Below are positions 37,052 through 45,919 of a stretch of 64,000 bases of DNA, one piece after another. The notes below the pieces were generated by a model. The model searched no databases, was not told the DNA's origin, and saw only the letters and a list, made by a program, of their open reading frames with translations. The stretch is from Oceanicoccus sp. (GTDB taxonomy: Bacteria > Pseudomonadota > Gammaproteobacteria > Pseudomonadales > Dasaniaceae). A program made the translations under genes and the position numbers. The stretch lies in the NCBI RefSeq assembly GCF_029238675.1, contig NZ_JAQWFR010000002.1, positions 62,001 to 126,000 on the forward strand. The letters are read 5' to 3'. How positions within the stretch are numbered: position 1 is the stretch's first letter; the number at the start of each line of letters is the position of its first letter.

Positions 37052-39349
37052 ATGCCGTTCAGCCAAGACCCTCGCCTTTTAAGGGGGCAGTTACAAACGG
37101 TTTTCAAGTTCTACACCATTGCGATTACCAGTAGCTTTGTACTGGTGTTGCTTAATGCCTTTGCGTTATGGAGTGTTATTGATAAAACCACCGTGATTAG
37201 CTGGTTACTGGTGGCTACAGTTATTTCCTTTGTGCGCTATTACCTGAGCTCCATTTTTCGTCGGGATGAAGAAGCCTTTAGCCATTCAACCTGGATGTCG
37301 CTACATACCCTGCTGATATTTTTTTCTGTCACTATCTGGAGTTATGCCCTGTCATTTATGATGCCTGAGGACTCTTTGGCGCATCAGTTTCTGCTTATTA
37401 TTTCTATCGCGGGCTTATGTTCAGGAGCCTCCAGCACACTGGCATTATCTCCGGTTGCCTACTTATTATTTCTGGCTGGCTGTCTGGTTCCGATGTCAAT
37501 CCGACTTTATATGATGGAGTCCAATCACAGTGAGCTGCTGTTTGGTCTCTGTTATATTTACATGTACTTTATGTGGCTAACCTGCCGCCGAAATTGCGAA
37601 ACTGAGTTACAGAATTTAGAAAAGTCCCTTATTCTGGGCGAGAAGGAGCTAGCTTTAAACGAAGCTCACCAGCGGGTAGACCTGCATATTGATCGTAGCC
37701 CCCTGGGTATTATTGAGTGGGATGCTGATTTAAAGATAAGTCGCTGGAACCCCGCCGCAGCAACGATTTTTGGTTATTCATCTGAAGAAATACTGGGCGA
37801 GTCATTTCATAAATTACTGGCCGGCGATGATGCCAGCTATTTTTTGCAGATTGATCATGCCATTAATTCTCGATCTAATACCCTAAAAAACCTTACCCAT
37901 AGTGGCGATAGAATATACTGCGAGTGGACCAGTGCTGCCATTCGTCTACCCGATGGCCAGCTATTGGGCTATAGCTCTTTTGTACGGGATATCACCAAGC
38001 GACTGGAGCGGGATGAATTAACTACCCATCAAGCCTACTACGATCCCGTCACTGATTTACCCAGCCGTTATTACTTTCATGATCGCTTAAAACAGGAAAT
38101 TAGCAGAACCAGTCGCAACAGAACCTATAGCGCTGTTTTCTTTTTGGATTTTGATCATTTTAAAACTATTAATGATTCCATGGGTCATTCTATGGGTGAT
38201 TTGCTATTGCGCCAGTTTGCCGAACGTTTGCAAAACCGTTTGCGTCAATACGATACGGTAGCGCGCTTTGGTGGTGATGAGTTTGTGGTGCTACTCGAAG
38301 AGCTGGATGTTGACTATGAAAAGGCACAGTTACAAGCAGCACAGGTTGCCCGGTCTTTACAGCTGCTGTTAAAAACACCTTTTATGCTTGATGAAACCGA
38401 ATATATGCTGACTTGCAGTATTGGTATTACCCTGTTTAATGACAATACCGCCAGCGAAGACGAATTATTAAAACAGGCAGATTTAGCCCTGTATCAAAGT
38501 AAGCAAACAGGCCGGAATATTTATACCTTCTTTGAGCAGGAAATGAGTAACCAGGCCTTCCGTCACCTGCAATTGCTAAATAGCCTGCGCAATGCGGTAA
38601 GCAATAACGAGATGTCTTTGGTGTATCAGCCTAAGGTAGATGTGCACAGCAATAAGATTATGGGAGCAGAGGCACTACTACGCTGGAATAACAACGAGTT
38701 TGGCTTTGTTTCACCTGCAGAATTTATTCCTGTGCTAGAGGGCTCTTCACTGATTACCCTGGTAGGGCAGTGGGTGTTGGACAATACCTTCGCACAATTA
38801 AAACAGTGGTACAGCCAGGGTAAATGGCGCGAAGATATGGGGCTGGCTATTAATATCAGCCCTAAACAGTTGCTGGACAAAAGCTTTGTTGAGCAGGTGG
38901 AAGTGCTATTGGCCAAGCATGATATTGCAGCCTCGTTGATCGAGTTTGAAATTACTGAAAATGTATTGGTAGAAAACACCGATCGAATTGCCACCATCCT
39001 TACCCAACTGACCAACCTCGGTATCAGTTTTTCGATTGATGATTTCGGTACCGGCTATTCTTCATTAGCCTACCTGAAAAAACTACCCATAGAAGTACTG
39101 AAGATTGATAAGTCCTTTATCGACCACTGCACCACGGAAGGCAATGACCAGGCTATTGTACGAAGTATTCTCAGTATCTGTACCGAGCTGGGTTTAACTT
39201 CAGTAGCGGAAGGGGTGGAGTATCAGGAGCAACAACAGCAGCTTCAAGCAATGGGCTGCGACCTGTTACAAGGTTATTTGTTTAGCCGTCCAGTGCTGGC
39301 TGAAGAGTTTACTGATTTATTGGGTTCTGAGGTTGGGCTGGTAGGATAG
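37052..39349 (+). CDS. Membrane PAS-GGDEF-EAL cyclic-di-GMP protein
   Basis: A 765-residue protein that could make or degrade c-di-GMP. The N-terminal region (about 20-185) holds five or six membrane helices with little periplasmic loop, followed by a PAS domain (about 210-325, SPLGIIEWDADLKISRWNPAAATIFGY). The GGDEF domain is intact (GGDEF 407-411), with an RxxD inhibitory site at 398-401. The EAL domain has EAL at 540-542 and DDFGTGYSSLAYLKKLPIEVLKID, so catalysis is possible in both. It sits upstream of the flagellar block, which fits a role in the swim-or-settle choice. Ligand and net activity unknown. Confidence 0.94.
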   Translation: MPFSQDPRLLRGQLQTVFKFYTIAITSSFVLVLLNAFALWSVIDKTTVISWLLVATVISFVRYYLSSIFRRDEEAFSHSTWMSLHTLLIFFSVTIWSYALSFMMPEDSLAHQFLLIISIAGLCSGASSTLALSPVAYLLFLAGCLVPMSIRLYMMESNHSELLFGLCYIYMYFMWLTCRRNCETELQNLEKSLILGEKELALNEAHQRVDLHIDRSPLGIIEWDADLKISRWNPAAATIFGYSSEEILGESFHKLLAGDDASYFLQIDHAINSRSNTLKNLTHSGDRIYCEWTSAAIRLPDGQLLGYSSFVRDITKRLERDELTTHQAYYDPVTDLPSRYYFHDRLKQEISRTSRNRTYSAVFFLDFDHFKTINDSMGHSMGDLLLRQFAERLQNRLRQYDTVARFGGDEFVVLLEELDVDYEKAQLQAAQVARSLQLLLKTPFMLDETEYMLTCSIGITLFNDNTASEDELLKQADLALYQSKQTGRNIYTFFEQEMSNQAFRHLQLLNSLRNAVSNNEMSLVYQPKVDVHSNKIMGAEALLRWNNNEFGFVSPAEFIPVLEGSSLITLVGQWVLDNTFAQLKQWYSQGKWREDMGLAINISPKQLLDKSFVEQVEVLLAKHDIAASLIEFEITENVLVENTDRIATILTQLTNLGISFSIDDFGTGYSSLAYLKKLPIEVLKIDKSFIDHCTTEGNDQAIVRSILSICTELGLTSVAEGVEYQEQQQQLQAMGCDLLQGYLFSRPVLAEEFTDLLGSEVGLVG

Positions 39350-39355
39350 ATGGGG

Positions 39356-39510
39356 TGGAAATAACAGCATGAGCATGCAGGCTGGATTCCCGCCTTCGCG
39401 GGAATGACGGTTCTTTGGGGTTACGGCCTCGTTTAATTCTTACCTTTAAATTACCGCGTGAACTTGTAGCGTCCCCTGAAACCCAAACCTTCACTCACTC
39501 CTTCTACCAA
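39356..39510. repeat. Dispersed palindromic repeat, copy 10, with type-A arm
   Basis: 39358-39409 matches the right half of the composite palindrome at 29827-29879 almost exactly (GAGCATGCAGGCTGGATTCC and on). The right flank, read on the minus strand, contains TAAACGAGGCCGTAACCCC, identical to 5632-5650, then GGTAA-GAATT and GAGTGAGTGA, with an extra segment of about 30 bp relative to copy 1. Confidence 0.88.
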
Positions 39511-39531
39511 TCTTCCATGCCCCCCACAAGT

Positions 39532-39547
39532 TGGCCCGAATTATGCA
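39532..39547 (+). promoter_or_regulatory. Probable sigma-54 promoter for fliE operon
   Basis: TGGCCCGAATTATGCA. Against the known consensus TGGCACG-N4-TTGCA it keeps GG and GC with the exact spacing and differs at two other positions. It lies 160 bp before fliE; flagellar class II operons in related bacteria use sigma-54. Confidence 0.65.
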
Positions 39548-39707
39548 ATTTCCTCCCCCATAGCGCCTCAGGCCAAGCATATGTCAATTCTTCGTCGACA
39601 TTGCCCGCCGTTAAAGGTCTGACTCAAGATGTCTTGAGTGGGCTGTGTCATTAGTTTGACTGGGGGCAAATAAAGTTATTACCAGTATAAGAAGGCGTGA
39701 GGGATTT

Positions 39708-40082
39708 ATGGTCACCAATCGAACCGATATCAACAACTTGCTAACACAGATGCGAGATATGAAGGCACAGGCCTCCGGCGGCAATGAGATACAACCGCGC
39801 TCGGATGTTGAGGCGGCATTGCGTGTTGGCAGCGATAACAAAGCCAATGGTGCCACTACCCCTGACTTTACTGAGATGTTCTCCAATGCGGTGAACGCCG
39901 TGAACGAAACCCAGCAAACCTCCAGCGCGCTTTCCACCGCCTACCAACAAGGTGACCCAGGAGTGAGCTTATCGCAGGTGATGGTAGCTTCACAGAAGGC
40001 TAGTGTTTCTTTTCAGGCACTGACACAGGTGCGTAACAAATTAGTTGAAGCCTATCAGGACGTTATGAATATGCCGATCTAA
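39708..40082 (+). CDS. fliE: Flagellar hook-basal body protein FliE
   Basis: A 124-residue protein joining the MS ring to the rod. The N-terminal part is variable. The conserved C-terminal half (about 50-124) is seen: [20 protein letters not shown], then [43 protein letters not shown], typical of FliE. GAGGG precedes the ATG. It opens the fliEFGHIJ operon behind a sigma-54-type site. It needs no signal peptide because it is exported by the flagellar secretion apparatus itself. Confidence 0.95.
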   Translation: MVTNRTDINNLLTQMRDMKAQASGGNEIQPRSDVEAALRVGSDNKANGATTPDFTEMFSNAVNAVNETQQTSSALSTAYQQGDPGVSLSQVMVASQKASVSFQALTQVRNKLVEAYQDVMNMPI

Positions 40083-40115
40083 TCGGCTATCTGTCTTTAG
40101 TATTGAGGGGAAACA

Positions 40116-41804
40116 ATGGCAGCATTACCGGCTGAAAGTGGAGGTGATACAGCACCTTCGCGTCAAAATGATTTTATGGATGGTATGGGCAATCTGGGGG
40201 TTTTCCGTCAGTTGCTACTGATGGTTGGCCTGGCAGTGAGTATCGCTATCGGTTTTTGGGTGGTGATGTGGTCAATCGGTGAAGATTACGCACCGCTGTA
40301 TACCAACCTCGACAAAATGAATCCGGAAGATGTTTTAAACGTACTGCAAAGCAACCAGATTGAATATAAAGTCGATGAAACCACCGGTGCCTTACTGGTG
40401 GTCTCCAATCAAATCCATAATGCCCGACTAAAACTGGCGGGTGCGGGTATCTCCGCCGATGGTAGTTTTGGTTTCGAATTATTAGATAAAGAACAGCCCC
40501 TTGGCACCAGCCAATTTATGGAAAACGCCCGTTTTAAACGCGGCCTTGAAGGGGAGCTGGCCAGAACTATTTCCAGTATTCGAGCTGTTCGCGCCGCCCG
40601 AGTACATTTAGCCATTCCCAAATCCTCAGCCTTTATTCGCGACCCTCGCAAACCCACCGCCTCAGTATTTCTCGATTTATATAGCGGCAACGGTATTAAC
40701 ACCGAGCAGGTAAGAGCTATCGCCAATATGGTGGCCTTTAGTATTCCACAACTTACGGTGCAAAATGTCACCGTCGTTGACCAGCGCGGCAATCTGTTAT
40801 CCAACTTCGATGCCGATCAGGAAATGGCCATGGCCAATAAGCAGTTGGACTATGTTAGCCAAATGGAGGCGAATTACGTTAAGCGTATTAGCTCTATTCT
40901 GGAGCCGGTACTGGGGGAAGAAAACTTTCGGGCTGAGGTATCAGCCAATGTAGATTTTACCCAAATTGAGCAAACCGATGAGCTGTTTAAGCCTGACCTG
41001 ACAGCCATTCGCAGTGAGCAAACGGTAGAGGAGGCCAGGGTCGGTGGCAGCGTTGGCGGTGTCCCCGGTGCCCTTAGCAACCAGCCCCCCCGGGATGCCG
41101 AAGCGCCAGATGTAGCTTTACAGACTGAAGATGAAGGCGCGGGTGCAGGTGGAGGCACCAGTCGCCGCCAATCGGTACGAAACTATGAATTAGATCGGAC
41201 TATCAGTCATACCCGTCACCAGGTGGGCAAGTTGCAACGTCTGTCAGTGGCTGTGCTGGTGGACAATGTCACTAAAACCGATCCTGAAAGCGGAGAGGTC
41301 AGCTCGGTACCCATGGAGCAGGCAGAGTTGGACCGCCTGTCCATACTGGTCAGGGATGCGGTAGGTTTTGATTCGGATCGGGGTGATAGCGTTAATATTA
41401 TTAACTCCGAATTTTTACCGAAACAAGAAATAGAGCCAATTCCACCGGAAGAGCTGCCTCTATGGGAGCAGCCAGCCATAGCCCGCTATGTAAAATATCT
41501 GGGTGCTTTTATTGTCGTAATGCTATTATTTTTTGGTGTCTTGCGTCCGGTAATGCGAGGGCTGACCGACAGCGCCAAAGACCTGCGTGAAGTAGAAGCA
41601 CAGCGCGCCTTAGGTGAATTGTCAGGTGACCTGGGGGCAGACTTAGTAGACGAAACCGTTACCTTGTCCGGGGGTGATAGCTTATTATTAGCTGGCCCCA
41701 ATGAAAATTATGAGCAACAAATGAATACCGTTAAAGGTTTGATCGCGGAAGACCCCGGTCGAGTGGCGCAGGTGGTAAAGAAGTGGGTAGTTGCCAGTGA
41801 GTGA
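40116..41804 (+). CDS. fliF: Flagellar MS-ring protein FliF
   Basis: A 562-residue inner-membrane ring protein and base of the flagellar motor. There are two membrane helices, at about 30-50 and about 465-485. Between them are the ring-building motifs (APLYTNLDKMNPEDVLNVL, then LEGELARTISSIRAVRAARVHLAIPK) and a large periplasmic domain with a low-complexity stretch near 300-355. The cytoplasmic C-terminal tail binds FliG. The length is in the normal 550-600 range. It overlaps the fliG start by 8 bp, suggesting translational coupling. Confidence 0.96.
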   Translation: MAALPAESGGDTAPSRQNDFMDGMGNLGVFRQLLLMVGLAVSIAIGFWVVMWSIGEDYAPLYTNLDKMNPEDVLNVLQSNQIEYKVDETTGALLVVSNQIHNARLKLAGAGISADGSFGFELLDKEQPLGTSQFMENARFKRGLEGELARTISSIRAVRAARVHLAIPKSSAFIRDPRKPTASVFLDLYSGNGINTEQVRAIANMVAFSIPQLTVQNVTVVDQRGNLLSNFDADQEMAMANKQLDYVSQMEANYVKRISSILEPVLGEENFRAEVSANVDFTQIEQTDELFKPDLTAIRSEQTVEEARVGGSVGGVPGALSNQPPRDAEAPDVALQTEDEGAGAGGGTSRRQSVRNYELDRTISHTRHQVGKLQRLSVAVLVDNVTKTDPESGEVSSVPMEQAELDRLSILVRDAVGFDSDRGDSVNIINSEFLPKQEIEPIPPEELPLWEQPAIARYVKYLGAFIVVMLLFFGVLRPVMRGLTDSAKDLREVEAQRALGELSGDLGADLVDETVTLSGGDSLLLAGPNENYEQQMNTVKGLIAEDPGRVAQVVKKWVVASE

Positions 41805-42801
41805 GAAAATTCGTCTTAGCACCCTGGATCAGGCTGCAATCCTGATGATGTCCATGGGTGAAAAAGAAGCGGCGGAAGTGCTTAAGCACTTAGGCCCGAA
41901 AGATGTACAGCGTATTGGCACAGCCATGACCGCGCTGGAAAATGTTCCCCAGGAACATGTCGAACATGTGATGACCAACTTTTTGGAAGAAGCGCGTTCC
42001 ATTACCGGCTTAGGTATGGGCTCCGATGGCTATATTCGTAATATGCTGGTTGAAGCTTTGGGTGAAGACAAGGCCGGCTCTTTGGTTGATCGTATTTTAC
42101 TAGGTGGCAACACCAGTGGCCTTGATACCTTAAAATGGATGGACGCTCGTTCCGTTGCCGATATTATTCGCAACGAGCACCCGCAAATTCAAGCGATTGT
42201 TATGGCTCACCTTGATGGCGACCAATCTGCAGAAGTACTAACCCACTTACCCGATAAAGTGCGTCTCGATATTGTTATGCGGGTGGCGTCTTTAGATGCA
42301 GTACAGCCTTCGGCCCTGCAAGAACTTAATACCATCTTAGAAAAACAATTCTCCGGTAATGCTGGCTCGCAAGCTAAAGCTATGGGCGGTACCAAAGTCG
42401 CCGCAGAAATTATGAATAACCTGGAAACCAGTGTTGAAGCTGAGTTGATGGAGTTAATCAAAGAAGTGGACGAAGACCTGGGTACCACTATCGAAGACCT
42501 GATGTTTGTATTCGACAACTTAAAAGCTGTGGATGATCGCGGCATTCAGGCGCTGCTTAGGGAAGTGTCTTCCGAAGTTCTTATCCTGGCCCTCAAAGGA
42601 GCCGACGAAGAACTCAAAGAGAAAATCTTTGGCAATATGTCCAAGCGTGCGGCTGAATTGCTGCGTGATGATTTGGAAGTCAAAGGCCCAGTCAAACTGA
42701 GCGAAGTAGAAGGGGCGCAAAAAGAAATTCTTACTATTGCTCGTCGTATGGCCGATGCTGGCGAGATTATTCTCGGCGGCAGTGGCGAAGAAATGGTGTA
42801 A
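41797..42801 (+). CDS. fliG: Flagellar motor switch protein FliG
   Basis: A 334-residue C-ring protein that takes torque from MotAB. The start is GTG 41797, overlapping the fliF stop and aligning with family starts ((M)SEKIRLSTLDQAAILMMSMGE). The N domain binds FliF; the middle domain carries EHPQIQAIVMAHL (EHPQ motif), and the C-terminal domain has the charged torque helix (VSSEVLILALKGADEELKEKIFGNMSKRAAELLRDDLE). Full length, no oddities. Confidence 0.96.
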   Translation: MSEKIRLSTLDQAAILMMSMGEKEAAEVLKHLGPKDVQRIGTAMTALENVPQEHVEHVMTNFLEEARSITGLGMGSDGYIRNMLVEALGEDKAGSLVDRILLGGNTSGLDTLKWMDARSVADIIRNEHPQIQAIVMAHLDGDQSAEVLTHLPDKVRLDIVMRVASLDAVQPSALQELNTILEKQFSGNAGSQAKAMGGTKVAAEIMNNLETSVEAELMELIKEVDEDLGTTIEDLMFVFDNLKAVDDRGIQALLREVSSEVLILALKGADEELKEKIFGNMSKRAAELLRDDLEVKGPVKLSEVEGAQKEILTIARRMADAGEIILGGSGEEMV

Positions 42802-42813
42802 AAGGAATAAGCT

Positions 42814-43590
42814 GTGACCCGAATTCCCGCCGATGAAACCACCACCTTTGTCTCCTGGGATATGCCAGAAGTCAAAGAGGGGCAAATCGTAAAAGTTGAA
42901 ACGCTAAAACAGCGCGGCCCCCGCGGTGAGCTGGTCAATGTCGACAAAAACGAAATTATCTATAGCGCTTTAACTGCGGAACAGTTAGAAGAAATATCTA
43001 ACCAGGCCTATGAAGATGTGCGCCAGCAAGCTTACCAGGATGGACTTAAGCAGGGCCACCAGGAAGGTTTCCAAGCCGGCGTCGACGAAGGTAAAAAAAC
43101 TATCCAGCAACAGGCCCAGCAACTCAATGGGGCCGTAGCTAGTATCTTTAGTTATTTGCAAGGGCAAGATGATGAAGTCGAACAGGCTTTGGTGAATGTC
43201 GCCACCTGTATCGCCAGCAGTGTGTTACGCCGTGAATTGACTGTTGACAGCTCACATATTTTGGCGGTGGTTAAAGATGCCGTTGCCTTGCTGCCCATGA
43301 GCGCAGCTAATCTAACGATTTATCTTAGCGAGCAGGATCACCAGTTACTAAGTCAGGAAACTGAAATTCTCGAGCACTGGAATCTGCAAATAGACCGTAC
43401 CCTAAAACCGGGCGGCTGCCGTGTCAGTAGCGAACACAGCGTGGTGGACTACACCCTTGAACAACAGTTTCAACAAACTGTTAACGCCCTGGTTGAAAAA
43501 CGTTTTGCTACACTATCTCCCCATGCCGAGGCCATTGACGTAGATCACACTCCTGCAGAACCACCATCATCGCCGGATGATATTAGCTAA
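42814..43590 (+). CDS. fliH: Flagellar assembly protein FliH
   Basis: A 258-residue regulator of the export ATPase FliI, related to the V/F-ATPase peripheral stalk. It starts with GTG after AAGGAATAAG. The N-terminal part is variable; a helical segment with Q/G-rich heptads ([30 protein letters not shown], about 70-100) includes the GxxxG-like repeats typical of FliH. The C-terminal globular domain runs about 120-235. The stop codon overlaps the fliI ATG (TAATG). Confidence 0.93.
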   Translation: MTRIPADETTTFVSWDMPEVKEGQIVKVETLKQRGPRGELVNVDKNEIIYSALTAEQLEEISNQAYEDVRQQAYQDGLKQGHQEGFQAGVDEGKKTIQQQAQQLNGAVASIFSYLQGQDDEVEQALVNVATCIASSVLRRELTVDSSHILAVVKDAVALLPMSAANLTIYLSEQDHQLLSQETEILEHWNLQIDRTLKPGGCRVSSEHSVVDYTLEQQFQQTVNALVEKRFATLSPHAEAIDVDHTPAEPPSSPDDIS

Positions 43591-44993
43591 TGGCCCCCTC
43601 ACGGCAATCCTTTGGTGAACGCTTTTCCCATTACTCCGGTGAGGGTGGCTTATCGACAAAGCCTTCCATTTCAGGAAAATTACTCCGCGTAGTCGGCATG
43701 AGTTTAGAGGTCGTTGGCCTTGAACTGTCTATCGGTTGCCGCTGCCTGGTGATTGGTGATGAAGGGCGCAGTATTGAAGCCGAAGTAGTGGGTTTTACCG
43801 AGCACAAATTATTCTTAATGCCGATCGAACCCGTCACCGGTTTAAAGCCTGGCATGCAAGTGGTGCCTGTGGCCTATGAAGATAAAGTGCCAGTGGGTAT
43901 GCAGTTATTGGGGCGAGTGATCGATGGTGCCGGCCGACCTTTGGATGGCAAGGGACCCTTGGGCTGCGAAGACACTATCGATATGCAAGCAAGCTTAATC
44001 AACCCACTGGAACGCCAACCGATTTCCAAAGTATTGGATGTCGGTATACGGGCAATTAATTCCGTATTAACTGTGGGACGTGGCCAGCGCTTGGGTTTAT
44101 TCGCGGGTAGTGGCGTAGGTAAAAGTGTCTTGCTGGGTATGATGACCCGTTTTACTGAAGCCGATGTGGTGGTAGTAGGGCTTGTCGGTGAACGGGGCAG
44201 GGAAGTTAAAGAGTTTATCGAACAAGTGTTGGATAAAGAGGGACTGGAACGCTCTGTGGTTGTGGCGTCCCCGGCGGATGATGCACCACTGATGCGGATG
44301 CGCGCAGCGATGTTAGCTACCCGTTTGGCGGAGAGCTTTCGTGACCAGGGCAAACATGTTCTGCTATTAATGGATTCATTAACCCGTTATGCCCAGGCGC
44401 AGCGTGAAATTGCTTTGTCGATTGGTGAGCCACCAGCGACTAAAGGCTACCCGCCCTCAGTCTTTGCCAAAATTCCTCAATTGGTTGAACGGGCTGGTAA
44501 TGATGTCGATGGTAGCGGTTCTGTTACCGCATTTTATACAGTGCTAACAGAAGGAGATGACATGCAGGACCCGGTAGCCGATGCAGCAAGGGCCATCCTG
44601 GATGGCCATGTTGTGTTATCAAGAGCTTTGGCGGACGAAGGTCACTATCCGGCGATTGATATTGAAGGCTCTATTAGCCGAGCGATGCCCAATATTATCA
44701 GTCAGCAACATTTAAACTCGGCACAACGCCTGCGTTACTTATACTCACGCTATCAACAAAGTCGCGACCTGATTAGTGTGGGCGCCTACGTCGCGGGCAG
44801 TGACCCGGAAACCGATATGGCTATTGAACGCTTGCCCGCCATCAGGCAGTTTTTACAACAGGGCTTAACAGAGTCATACAACATGAATACCAGCGTGGCG
44901 CAATTAGAGACAGTAATAGCCCCCCAGCATGAATCTGCAACCAATAGCCCTGCCGCAAACAAGCAAGGTAGAGAATTAACCATGGGTCGTTGA
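43590..44993 (+). CDS. fliI: Flagellum-specific ATP synthase FliI
   Basis: A 467-residue ATPase of the flagellar type III export apparatus, similar to the F1 beta subunit. Walker A is [15 protein letters not shown] (about 171-185); Walker B lies in [22 protein letters not shown]. Other family marks are [13 protein letters not shown] and [22 protein letters not shown]. It overlaps fliH by one base and fliJ by one base, so translation is coupled along the operon. The C-terminus (after about 440) is less conserved and polar. Confidence 0.97.
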   Translation: MAPSRQSFGERFSHYSGEGGLSTKPSISGKLLRVVGMSLEVVGLELSIGCRCLVIGDEGRSIEAEVVGFTEHKLFLMPIEPVTGLKPGMQVVPVAYEDKVPVGMQLLGRVIDGAGRPLDGKGPLGCEDTIDMQASLINPLERQPISKVLDVGIRAINSVLTVGRGQRLGLFAGSGVGKSVLLGMMTRFTEADVVVVGLVGERGREVKEFIEQVLDKEGLERSVVVASPADDAPLMRMRAAMLATRLAESFRDQGKHVLLLMDSLTRYAQAQREIALSIGEPPATKGYPPSVFAKIPQLVERAGNDVDGSGSVTAFYTVLTEGDDMQDPVADAARAILDGHVVLSRALADEGHYPAIDIEGSISRAMPNIISQQHLNSAQRLRYLYSRYQQSRDLISVGAYVAGSDPETDMAIERLPAIRQFLQQGLTESYNMNTSVAQLETVIAPQHESATNSPAANKQGRELTMGR

Positions 44994-45466
44994 TGATGAA
45001 ACAAAAACCTTCCCAGCGTTTACAAACCGTTTTAAAGCTAGCCCAAATCAAAGAGCAGCAGGCCGCAGGGCAGCTGGCCGATAGTATTCGCAACCTGTCT
45101 GCACAGCAGCAGCAAGAGCAACAGTTTACTATCTATAAACGGGAATATAGCGAGCAGTTTAAACATGTCGGTAGTGAATCTGGCAGTGAGCGAATCAGTG
45201 CTTCACAATTGGCTAACTACCAGCGTTTTTACGGCAGCCTCGAAGCGGCAGGCAACACCCAGCATGAGCAGGTAGAGCTGGCTTCACAACAGCAGGAGCA
45301 GGCCAGGACTCAATGGCAGCAGCAGCACTCCAGACAAAAAAACATGGGCAAACTGGTAGACCAAAAGCGCCAGCAAGAAGAAAGCGAGATAGAAAAAAAA
45401 CTCCAGCGCGAACAGGATGACCGCGCCACTTATGTCTGGGGTGATCAATTGGAATCGCGAAAATAA
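44993..45466 (+). CDS. fliJ: Flagellar export chaperone-like protein FliJ
   Basis: About 157 residues, almost wholly coiled coil and rich in Gln, Glu, Arg and Lys. FliJ is the stalk-like subunit that sits in the FliI ring and carries empty chaperones. Identity rests on the position directly after fliI, the length and the helical heptads; sequence conservation is always low. The start is ATG 44993 or the adjacent ATG 44996; the first overlaps the fliI stop (TGATG). The Gln-rich middle (residues 35-45 and 95-125) is unusually high in Gln. Confidence 0.9.
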   Translation: MMKQKPSQRLQTVLKLAQIKEQQAAGQLADSIRNLSAQQQQEQQFTIYKREYSEQFKHVGSESGSERISASQLANYQRFYGSLEAAGNTQHEQVELASQQQEQARTQWQQQHSRQKNMGKLVDQKRQQEESEIEKKLQREQDDRATYVWGDQLESRK

Positions 45467-45485
45467 AAATCATACGAGGTCGATT

Positions 45486-45830
45486 ATGTCAGATGCTCAT
45501 CAGCATTTGGATTTGGATGCACTAAAGGAATTGCAGCTTGTTATGGGGGAAGAGTTTTCTTTACTCGCAAAGACCTTTATCAGCGATAGCAGTCTACGCC
45601 TTGAGGGTATCAGGGAAGCAATAGCTGCCCAGAACCCTGAAGCTATTCGTCGCGCCGCCCACGGTTTTAAAGGCAGCAGCAGTAATATGGCTGCACCCAA
45701 GCTGACTCATTTATGCCGCAGTCTGGAAGAGCTTGGTTATAACGGCTGCACTGAGGGTAGTGAGCAGCTTGAGCAGGACATTATTGCTGAGTATGAACAA
45801 GTCAAGCAGGCTTTGGAGGCCTTCTTGTAG
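45486..45830 (+). CDS. Stand-alone Hpt phosphotransfer protein
   Basis: A 115-residue single Hpt domain. The phospho-accepting histidine is His59 in RRAAHGFKGSSSN, a good match to the class. The start is ATG 45486 (MSDAHQHL) with GAGG upstream; a longer frame from 45417 overlaps fliJ. It lies between fliJ and fliK. In pseudomonads an Hpt protein (HptB) works with HsbR and HsbA in a phosphorelay affecting flagellar anti-sigma control and biofilm, and related genes can sit near fliJ/fliK. Here the Hpt gene is present without those partners, so its kinase and receiver are elsewhere. Confidence 0.88.
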   Translation: MSDAHQHLDLDALKELQLVMGEEFSLLAKTFISDSSLRLEGIREAIAAQNPEAIRRAAHGFKGSSSNMAAPKLTHLCRSLEELGYNGCTEGSEQLEQDIIAEYEQVKQALEAFL

Positions 45831-45855
45831 TCCCTTTATCGAGCTATCTCAATGT

Positions 45856-45871
45856 TGGCAACTAAATTGCA
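45856..45871 (+). promoter_or_regulatory. Probable sigma-54 promoter for fliK
   Basis: TGGCAACTAAATTGCA: keeps GG and GC at the exact -24/-12 spacing and matches the known consensus except for A in place of C at position six and C in place of G at position seven. It is located 26 bp after the hpt stop and 49 bp before the preferred fliK ATG. Confidence 0.75.
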
Positions 45872-45919
45872 ATTACCCCGTTAAATCGCACTGTGCCTTT
45901 AACTATTTTGGGATTTGCT

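Larger units (their letters stand above)
39350..39707. other. 358 bp gene-free stretch upstream of fliE
   Basis: It contains a dispersed repeat with type-A arm (39356-39510), a likely sigma-54 promoter (39532-39547) and the fliE leader. No convincing ORF is present; a 79-codon frame here overlaps the repeat and has no ribosome site. A short inverted repeat (CTCAAGA/TCTTGAG around 39623-39638) lies between promoter and gene. Confidence 0.75.

Noticed and set aside
39415-39654. 79-codon ORF upstream of fliE
   Set aside because: It overlaps the repeat arm and the sigma-54 site, has no ribosome site and no recognisable protein pattern.
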